Shown: positions 6,226 through 12,664 of the stretch, in pieces
How positions within the stretch are numbered: position 1 is the stretch's first letter
How the letters are laid out: every line of letters begins with the position of its first letter
Source: Lactimicrobium massiliense
Lineage (GTDB): Bacteria; Bacillota_I; Bacilli_A; Erysipelotrichales; Erysipelotrichaceae
Length of the DNA stretch: 64,000 nt
NCBI RefSeq assembly: GCF_900343155.1
Contig: NZ_OUNG01000006.1
Location: forward strand, 62,001-126,000
Reading direction: 5' to 3'
Notes under the pieces: generated by a model
What the model was told of the DNA's origin: nothing
The model's input: the letters and a program-made list of their open reading frames with translations, nothing else
Databases searched by the model: none
Made by a program: the position numbers and the translations under genes

Positions 6226-8214
6226 ATGAGAAGACGACGGACTGCCATCATGGGTGAAGATACCCGAAAGGTAGCCATCTACACCAGAAAATCAGTCATC
6301 ACAAATAAAGGTGACAGTATCGGCGTTCAGATGAAGCAGAGCGCTGATTTTGCAATCAATCAGCTGAAGCTGCCGGAGGATTATGAATTTGCTCAGTACA
6401 GTGACAAAGGTTTAAGCGGCTATTATGCCGATCGACCGGATTTTCAGAGAATGCTGCATGATATCGATGCCGGCAAGATCAGAGCGGTTGCCTGTTATAA
6501 GCTGGATCGTATCAGCCGTAAGACTTCCGATCTGATGAGATTACTGGAGTATCTTGAGAAGAATGATGTCATTCTTCTTGTCTGCTCCAATAACATCAAT
6601 ACACAGATCAGCACATCCAAGATTATCATTCAGGTCCTTGCGATCATCGCGGAATTTGAACGTGACATCCTGACGGAACGTATCCAGGACAACCTGATGG
6701 AGCTTTCCAAGGATGGACGCTGGATGGGAGGTCAGACACCGACCGGATTTGATAAAGAGCGGGTCGCCATCGGCAGCGGCAAAAACAAAAGCGCCATCAG
6801 CTTTCTTGTCACGATCCCGGAACAGAAAGAACTGATTCAGCTGATCTTTAAGAAGTTCCTGGAGACACGGTCCTATAACCAGACTAAGGATTATCTGAAT
6901 GAGAACGGCTACACGACAAAGAACGGACTACCATACCGGTTGCGGGCAATCAGCGATATCCTGCATAATCCGGTATACTGCACCGCCGATCAGAATTCCT
7001 ATCAATATTTCCTAGATAACGGAGCAAATGTTGCGGGAAACATCGAGGATTTCGATGGCAAACACGGGCTGAGCGGTTATAATAAAACCGATCACGTAAA
7101 AGATGAACGTGAAGACTCAACGTTCTTCAACCCCAAGTTCACGCAGCTCTGTTTCCGGAAACCTTTGAATGAGTGGATCGTATCGGTTGGAAAGCATGAG
7201 CCTTTTATTTCATCGGAAGACTGGATCGCCGCACAGGATCTGATGCTGGCCATTGAGGAACAGTACAATCGTCCGCACCGCAAGACAAATGCCTTGCTTG
7301 CCGGATTGATGATCTGCCCGAAATGCGGTAAGAGACTGAATGTCGTATCAGAGCCCGGACGTTGGACCAGAGGAAGGCCGCGCTTCAAATATGTCTGCCC
7401 CGGATTCCGGAAAAAGGAATGCGACTTTCTGGCTGTGGACGGCGTAAAGCTGGACGATCAGGTCGTTAGACAGCTTTCTTCTCTGGTTGACGAGCAGAAG
7501 GATACCTACTTCAAGATGATTGAAGCAAGGATTCGGGAGCTTTCCAGATCAGATGCCGCGGAACGCGAGTATCAGGAGACAAAGAAGGATGTCGAGAAGA
7601 TCAAAGCAGACATTGCAGCGCAGGTCCGGAACCTGCGTGGTGCGGATGATGTTCTGAAGAAATTCATTCAGGAAGATGTGACAGCGATGTCCGCTGACCT
7701 TCGTCGTAAAGAAGAAATACTGGCACGGCTGGAAGCAGAGCGCGATGACAATTCCCAGAGCATCGAGGACCTCTCACAGGTCAAAAAGAAACTGCTAGAG
7801 TTCAAAGAATCGTGGAAGACGGCTACACCGGAAGAACTGGTATCGATGATTCAGGCAGTCGTTGAGAGAGTCTATGTCGTCTACGAAGACGAAGAACCGG
7901 TTGCCCACATATTTCTGAAAGGTTGTATCAAAGAAGACTACACCAGCTTCTTTGATACAGCTGGTTACATACCGTTTACTGGCACAGGGGTTCTGAAGGT
8001 CGATTTATGTATGAATCAGGAGCAGATAAATCCTGCTCAGGAAACCATACATACACATCTGTCGACCTCCGACAAGAGCCGGGAACTGCATTCACACCTT
8101 TGCCGGAGTCCAGCTCCGGGCGGAGTGCAACCGGCAGATGGATCAGCTGCGCAGCAGGTATGGACAGGATTACGAGCAGCCGACGGCTGTTCCAATGCTG
8201 ACGGATGCCTATAA
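6226..8214 (+). CDS. Large serine recombinase (integrase) of the mobile element
   Basis: The 662-codon frame encodes a large serine integrase. The resolvase catalytic domain covers residues about 14-150, with YTRKSV carrying the nucleophilic Ser (residue 23), the YKLDRISR motif near residue 100 and the EFERDILTERI helix. The recombinase domain follows with GGQTPTGF. A zinc ribbon (CPKCGKRLNV, then two further Cys at YVCPGFRKKEC) lies near residue 365-400, and a coiled coil near 440-520. AGGAGG precedes ATG 6226. The last 44 or so codons (from about 8081) are written in the interrupted macro gene in another frame, so the true C-terminus in the circular form probably differs. Confidence 0.9.
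   Translation: MRRRRTAIMGEDTRKVAIYTRKSVITNKGDSIGVQMKQSADFAINQLKLPEDYEFAQYSDKGLSGYYADRPDFQRMLHDIDAGKIRAVACYKLDRISRKTSDLMRLLEYLEKNDVILLVCSNNINTQISTSKIIIQVLAIIAEFERDILTERIQDNLMELSKDGRWMGGQTPTGFDKERVAIGSGKNKSAISFLVTIPEQKELIQLIFKKFLETRSYNQTKDYLNENGYTTKNGLPYRLRAISDILHNPVYCTADQNSYQYFLDNGANVAGNIEDFDGKHGLSGYNKTDHVKDEREDSTFFNPKFTQLCFRKPLNEWIVSVGKHEPFISSEDWIAAQDLMLAIEEQYNRPHRKTNALLAGLMICPKCGKRLNVVSEPGRWTRGRPRFKYVCPGFRKKECDFLAVDGVKLDDQVVRQLSSLVDEQKDTYFKMIEARIRELSRSDAAEREYQETKKDVEKIKADIAAQVRNLRGADDVLKKFIQEDVTAMSADLRRKEEILARLEAERDDNSQSIEDLSQVKKKLLEFKESWKTATPEELVSMIQAVVERVYVVYEDEEPVAHIFLKGCIKEDYTSFFDTAGYIPFTGTGVLKVDLCMNQEQINPAQETIHTHLSTSDKSRELHSHLCRSPAPGGVQPADGSAAQQVWTGLRAADGCSNADGCL
8060..8095. other. Probable right attachment junction (attR) in the macro-domain gene
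   Basis: The macro-domain reading frame shows homology-like sequence from about 8081 (GNCIHTFAGVQLR) and meets an in-frame stop at 8027-8029. Upstream of about 8081 the same frame gives nothing macro-like. The boundary between element and chromosome therefore falls near 8065-8085. The left junction is not in the window, so the core bases cannot be defined. Confidence 0.5.
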
Positions 8215-8524
8215 TCTTCCTGCGAAAAAGGTAATTCATATCGTAGGCCCGATTGTGCAAAATGAGCTGACGCCGGAACTTGAAAAGAATCTGGCGGACT
8301 GCTACCTGAATACCTTGGATATGTGTCTTGATCAGGATTTGAAAAGCGTGGCGTTCTGCTGCATCTCCACTGGAGTATTCCATTTTCCAAACAAGCGTGC
8401 AGCTCAGATTGCCGTCAGCACCGTGGACAGATGGCTCTTGCAGCATCCGGGCAGTATGGAAAGAGTGATCTTTAATGTTTTTAAAGATGAGGACAAAAAA
8501 TACTATGACGAACTTATACGATGA
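8081..8524 (+). pseudogene. 3' half of a macro-domain ADP-ribosylhydrolase gene, disrupted by integration
   Basis: The frame encodes the C-terminal part of a macro-domain protein of the type linked to class M sirtuins: the NCIHTFAGVQLRAEC block, then the KVIHIVGPIV strand, then the VAFCCISTGVFHFP loop that binds the distal ribose and phosphates, ending at 8522-8524. Such enzymes remove ADP-ribose placed by SirTM on a lipoylated GcvH-like carrier. The N-terminal half with the first nucleotide-binding loop is missing because the serine recombinase element abuts here. A truncated ORF from ATG 8138 could still be translated but would lack the active site. It overlaps the sirtuin start by 20 bases. 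Confidence 0.8.
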
Positions 8525-9494
8525 AATGCCGAATGGATATCAGGAGAGCATTCAGAAGGGACTCAGTGCGGTGCGGCATTTCAGCAGAAACATGTCATTG
8601 TCAACAGGTTCCAAGGAGGAACAAATTGCCAGATTAAAGAAAGAGATCGAAGCAGCAGATGCAGTCGTGATCGGAGCGGGGGCTGGCCTTTCCACGTCTG
8701 CCGGACTGACCTATAGTGGAGAGCGATTTGAAAGATACTTCTTTGACTTTGCAAGGAAATATCACATCCGTGATATGTATTCCGGCGGGTTCTATCCCTT
8801 TCCTGACGAAGAAACACGCTGGGCATGGTGGGCAAGGCATATCTATTTCAACCGATATATTGATGCGCCGAAGCCTGTCTATCAGCAACTGCTCTCACTT
8901 GTGAAAGATAAGGATTATTTTGTTGTTACAACAAATGTAGATCATCAGTTTCAGAGAGCAGGCTTTGATAAAAAGCGTCTGTTCTACACCCAGGGAGACT
9001 ATGGACTTTTCCAGAGCGTTAACTCATCCATGCAGAAAACCTATGATAATGAAGAATGGGTAATGAAAGCAATGGAGGTCCAGGGGTTCATAAGGGACGA
9101 GAATGGATTGTTTCAGGTTCCTGAAAGTGGTGAACTGAAAATGAAGATTCCATCATCACTCATTCCGAAATGTCCGGATGAAGGATCTGATGTGACCATG
9201 AATCTTCGCGCAGATGATTCCTTTGTCGAGGATGAAGGGTGGCACAGAGCGTCTGCTGCATATGCGGACTTCCTGCGCAGACATGAGCACCTTCAAGTGC
9301 TTTACCTGGAACTTGGCGTGGGGGCCAACACACCCGTCATTGTGAAGTATCCATTCTGGCAAATGACACTTGCAAATGAAAAGTCAGTGTATGCTTGTAT
9401 CAATTATGGCGAGGCGTTTTGTCCGGGCGAAATTGCAAACAGGAGCATCTGTATCAATGGGGATATTGGTGATGTGTTTGCAAAAATAAAATAA
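8505..9494 (+). CDS. Class M sirtuin (SirTM), NAD-dependent protein ADP-ribosyltransferase
   Basis: A 329-residue Sir2-fold protein. The NAD-binding GAGAGLSTSAGL motif lies near residue 55, followed by TTNVDHQFQRAGF near residue 142, the YTQGDYG block that in SirTM replaces the usual catalytic-His region, and ELGVGANTPVIVKYPFW near residue 270. Class M enzymes ADP-ribosylate a lipoylated GcvH-L protein in an oxidative-stress operon with a macro-domain hydrolase. Here the macro gene upstream is broken, and no gcvH-L or lplA is seen nearby, so the module is incomplete within the window. The start ATG 8505 has GATGAGGA upstream; ATG 8526 is an alternative. Confidence 0.82.
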   Translation: MTNLYDEMPNGYQESIQKGLSAVRHFSRNMSLSTGSKEEQIARLKKEIEAADAVVIGAGAGLSTSAGLTYSGERFERYFFDFARKYHIRDMYSGGFYPFPDEETRWAWWARHIYFNRYIDAPKPVYQQLLSLVKDKDYFVVTTNVDHQFQRAGFDKKRLFYTQGDYGLFQSVNSSMQKTYDNEEWVMKAMEVQGFIRDENGLFQVPESGELKMKIPSSLIPKCPDEGSDVTMNLRADDSFVEDEGWHRASAAYADFLRRHEHLQVLYLELGVGANTPVIVKYPFWQMTLANEKSVYACINYGEAFCPGEIANRSICINGDIGDVFAKIK

Positions 9495-9560
9495 TAACAG
9501 GGATTTAAAAGGAAAATCCGGCTTCCAAACTGCCGTCATCGGTAGTAAGGGAGCCTTGTT

Positions 9561-9899
9561 TTATGCTTCGATATCGATCATGATGCCGGATTTGAATTCC
9601 ACGGTGAAGTGGCTGGAGAAAACGGTGATCTGACTGATGAGCTTTCTAACCAGGCGATCATCAAATTCTGTGTTATTAAGAGTGACATCATGCATGCTGC
9701 GGAAGAATACTTCATAAACGAGCTCATTTTCCAATGCCCGGATTATTCTGGTGATACCGGATCGCGTATCATGCAAGGCTTCAGCTGCGGTACTGCGGCT
9801 TTGGCTATTTGCGATTCCGAAAATGATTTGACACAGATTCCATTCACGCCTAAACTCAGAATAGTTAGCTATGGCAAACATTTCGCGTATGAGCAGCAA
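9561..9899 (-). pseudogene. C-terminal remnant of a second serine recombinase
   Basis: On the minus strand the last 40 residues read FDDRLVRKLISQITVF, then FTVEFKSGIMIDIE, the standard C-terminal end of Firmicute site-specific serine recombinases. The remaining 70 residues upstream are not recognisable and the catalytic domain is absent. The ORF is open for 112 codons but is most likely a decayed fragment of an earlier integration near the same locus. The flanking stretch 9900-9977 holds no other gene. Confidence 0.55.
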
Positions 9900-9977
9900 T
9901 TAACTGTGCAGAATGAATATTTAAATCGGATGGATATCTGATATCGCAGGGAAACAGAGCATAAGAGGATACGAAAG

Positions 9978-10955
9978 ATGAAGGTTCTGGTATATGGCGT
10001 CGGTGTCATTGGATCGCTGACGGTGCATGAGCTGTGCAAGGCAGGAAATGATGTCACCGTCATTGCAAGAGGGCACTGGAGGCAGGTGCTGCAGGAAAAG
10101 GGACTGCGGATCCGCTGCGGCAGAAAGGAATGGACAGAGCATCCCAGGGTACTGTCCCAGTATGATGGCGCTTTTTATGATGTTGTCTTTTCGATCATGC
10201 AGAACCAGCAGCAGGAGAAAATGCTGGAAACACTGGCTGGTATCCGTTGTGCATACCTGGTGCTGACGGGAAATAATCTGCAGAGTGCACAAATGCAGGA
10301 AAAGCTGCAGGAGCTGGGAGTGGAGGCAGAGAAGATTCTGTTTGGCTTTCAGATCAGTGCCGGCCGGCGGCATGAGGATGATACGGAAGCTGTCACTTTT
10401 GGCAAACCACAGATGACGGTCGGACATCTGAAAAAGGAAATGGATAACCGGGAGAAGAACTTTTTCCTGTTGCTGTTTCAGGATTCGGATATGAAGCTTG
10501 TCTTCATGGATGATATGGAGAGCTGGTATGCCTGTCATGCTGCTTTTGTGCTTCCGATTGCATATCTTGCCTATTCCTTTCACTGCGATCTGTGCCATAG
10601 CAGTTTGGCTGATATCAGAGATTACCTGCAGGCAGGCAAAGAAGCCTATGGCTTTCAGAAGTCCATCGGTATGCAGATCCGGCCGGAAGGGGATGAGAAG
10701 AACCTGGAAGGCATACGGGGAGCGATGCTGACCTTATGCATGTGGATTGCCGCCAGAACAAAGCTGGGAGAACTGGCTGTGACGGATCACTGCCGCAATG
10801 CTGTGGGTGAAATGCAGTATCTGGATGAATGCTTTCAGGAGATGCGCAAACAGAATTCTGCTTTCAGAATGCCATGTTTTGATGCACTGCGCAGCCGGAT
10901 GCCATCGTGGAGTGAACTCCATCTTCTCTGTGATCAGAAAAAAGATACTGTATGA
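9978..10955 (+). CDS. Ketopantoate reductase-like (ApbA/PanE family) oxidoreductase
   Basis: A 325-residue protein with an N-terminal Rossmann fold: MKVLVYGVGVIGSLTVHEL carries the GxGxxG dinucleotide motif, and the VIARG segment after the second strand suits NADP. The middle region (residues 60-180) keeps the layout of 2-dehydropantoate 2-reductases, but the C-terminal helical domain is divergent, without a clear match to the usual catalytic Lys and Ser/Asp pattern. It may act on another keto acid. It is cytosolic and stands alone, with AAGAGGATACG before ATG 9978. No pan genes are nearby. Confidence 0.65.
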   Translation: MKVLVYGVGVIGSLTVHELCKAGNDVTVIARGHWRQVLQEKGLRIRCGRKEWTEHPRVLSQYDGAFYDVVFSIMQNQQQEKMLETLAGIRCAYLVLTGNNLQSAQMQEKLQELGVEAEKILFGFQISAGRRHEDDTEAVTFGKPQMTVGHLKKEMDNREKNFFLLLFQDSDMKLVFMDDMESWYACHAAFVLPIAYLAYSFHCDLCHSSLADIRDYLQAGKEAYGFQKSIGMQIRPEGDEKNLEGIRGAMLTLCMWIAARTKLGELAVTDHCRNAVGEMQYLDECFQEMRKQNSAFRMPCFDALRSRMPSWSELHLLCDQKKDTV

Positions 10956-11027
10956 AATACAGAGTATCGGGAGAACTGTGCATGCTCTGAACGATGTGCT
11001 ATATTTTCTGACAGATGAGGAGGCTTG

Positions 11028-11279
11028 ATGATGACCAGAGAAGAAGCTATTGATGAAGTCAGAAAATTGGTGGCAGCACCATCCTGCTGCAAGGAGGCAA
11101 AGGCTGCGGGTGAGGCATATCTCAGGGCAATCGGTACAGCTCAACAGAAAGCTGCAGCAAAGGAACTGCTGAAGGAACTTGAGGAAGATGTTACATCTAT
11201 TGAAGATTTGATCGCACTTGCCAGGTCTGAACAAGGGATAAAGATCTTTGGTGCAGACAGAGTCGGGGCGCTGCTGTAA
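11028..11279 (+). CDS. Small conserved protein, apparently interrupted by an in-frame TAA
   Basis: The 83-residue product opens with EEAIDEVRKLVAAPSCC and continues as an acidic helical protein. This matches a roughly 115-residue Firmicute family often labelled heat-shock/Hsp90-like, although it lacks the Hsp90 fold. After the TAA at 11277-11279 the same frame continues for 32 codons to 11378 and encodes AKAAGGRYCVCPACQAGG, the Cys-rich end expected of that family. The stop thus looks like a nonsense mutation that removes the CxCxxC motif. GAGGAGG precedes ATG 11028. A sequencing error is the alternative. Confidence 0.6.
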   Translation: MMTREEAIDEVRKLVAAPSCCKEAKAAGEAYLRAIGTAQQKAAAKELLKELEEDVTSIEDLIALARSEQGIKIFGADRVGALL

Positions 11280-11420
11280 CAGGCAGAAAAAGCAAAGGCA
11301 GCCGGCGGCAGATACTGTGTCTGCCCGGCTTGCCAGGCCGGCGGTAAGCTGTTGGAACACCCTGAGGCGCTGCTGTAAAGCTATACAGAGCAAAACAGGA
11401 GAATAGGAGAATATCAGCTG

Positions 11421-12023
11421 ATGAAATACAGAATCGAAGAAAACCAATTTACGGCAGTGCATACAAGAGCTTCATATTTTCCGGAAGGAATAGCTGAGCT
11501 CTGTAAAGCCGATAAGCAGCTGCCTGATGAAAATACATATCTGAAGGTGAATAACCTTGTGTTTCATAACGGTACTATTGATGTGGATGTCTGCGGAAAA
11601 CTGCTGCCAGATGCACCGGAATATGCAAGAGGCTTTATTGGAATTGTGTTCCGTGCCAATGAAAACAACAGTGAGTTTGAATCTTTCTATATCCGGCCGA
11701 CAAACGGGAGGGACTGTACGGATCCCATCAGAAAGAAACATGGCTGCCAGTATTTCTCTTATCCTGGCTATACATTTTCTTATTTCCGTGAGTTTGAAAT
11801 CACGGCCTATGAAGGCCGGGTGGATACAATTGCTCTGGGAAAATGGAGCCATATCAGAGCAGAGATTGCTGATGAAAAAGGAACATTCTTTGTTGATGGC
11901 ATCAAAGTGCTGGAAGTGAATGGATTGAAACATGGCGCAGATGCAAAAGGCACCGTCGGATTATATGTTGATGTTGGCACTGACGGCTTTTTCAGAAATC
12001 TCGAAATCAATTGTTCTGACTGA
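11421..12023 (+). CDS. Concanavalin A-like lectin/glucanase-fold protein
   Basis: A 200-residue cytosolic protein (no signal peptide) predicted to be mostly beta-strand. Features of the jelly-roll fold are the FHNGTIDVDVCGK strand near residue 48, the RGFIGIVFRANENN strand, the ESFYIRP strand near residue 93 and the GTVGLYVDVGTDGFFRNLEI end, a common closing strand of LamG/DUF1080-like domains. It could bind or process a carbohydrate, but no catalytic pair is evident. AACAGGAGAATAGGAG lies before ATG 11421. It is a single gene. Confidence 0.55.
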   Translation: MKYRIEENQFTAVHTRASYFPEGIAELCKADKQLPDENTYLKVNNLVFHNGTIDVDVCGKLLPDAPEYARGFIGIVFRANENNSEFESFYIRPTNGRDCTDPIRKKHGCQYFSYPGYTFSYFREFEITAYEGRVDTIALGKWSHIRAEIADEKGTFFVDGIKVLEVNGLKHGADAKGTVGLYVDVGTDGFFRNLEINCSD

Positions 12024-12205
12024 GAGGTTAACAACCCGCAGCTAGAACTGCAGGCTTGTAAAAGCCTTGGTTGACTAGCCTGAGTACCGTTGTACACGCT
12101 ATGTACGCTAACAGTACTACGTTGTCTTGGTCATCAGACCCGTGGACGTAATGCCTAATCTGCGGCTCTCTGGCCTGTCAATAAAGTTCTAAGGGTAGGA
12201 ACGGT
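12024..12205 (+). other. Structured non-coding segment resembling the right end of an IS200/IS605-TnpB element
   Basis: The segment contains a GCAG-CTGC hairpin and a CTT-AAG hairpin enclosed by CAACC/GGTTG between 12030 and 12073, a long GC-mixed middle part, and a small hairpin GTTCTA/TAGGAAC at 12186-12202. This order of compact hairpins followed by a subterminal hairpin resembles the 3' ends of TnpB elements, where the guide (omega) RNA is encoded. No tnpB ORF is present. The identification is from pattern memory only. Confidence 0.35.
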
Positions 12206-12412
12206 GTGACAGGTGTAAAAAGCTTTGACAACATTGGCTGTGGCATATGTACGACCCGCTGCCGCTTTGATGCCATCCATCTGGTGTTGGAGCATCCGGA
12301 AGCCAGAAAGATGGTGCCTGCAGAAGATACAATGAAGGAAGTACTGCCGTATGCGGTCCGCAGAGCAGGCAGGATTGTCATCCATAAGATGAAATCAGCT
12401 GTAAAGTCATAA
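12206..12412 (+). pseudogene. C-terminal fragment of a 4Fe-4S ferredoxin-type oxidoreductase
   Basis: The 68-codon frame contains GCGICTTRCRFDAIHL, one half of a ferredoxin cluster motif, but the first Cys of the expected CxxCxxC pattern is replaced by Asn. The rest (EVLPYAVRRAGRIVIHKMK) resembles the tails of FAD/4Fe-4S oxidoreductases of this group. There is no N-terminal domain and no proper ribosome site. It lies immediately after the presumed IS end, so the gene was probably truncated by that element. Confidence 0.5.
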
Positions 12413-12427
12413 TTATACGCTAACTGG

Positions 12428-12464
12428 AAATCTCATCACGCAGCACGCTGTGATGGGATTTTTT
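12428..12464 (+). terminator. Rho-independent terminator
   Basis: ATCtCATCAC and GTGATGgGAT form a stem around a ten-base loop and are followed by six T residues. It follows the ferredoxin remnant. Between here and 12664 about 200 bases hold no recognisable gene. Confidence 0.65.
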
Positions 12465-12664
12465 GTCCGCAAAGCACGATGGTCTGCCAGTTCTGCGAGA
12501 GAACATGCCAGGTTCATTCTGCCTGTTCCTTTCAGAACACAGTGCTTGTGATCATACTTTTGCAAAGATAATATATTCTGCAGGACAGCCAGATGCCGGA
12601 TGATGATGCGTATTCTTCCTTTTCTATCAGGCTGTCTGCAAAGCATTGATGAAAGGAGCAAACG

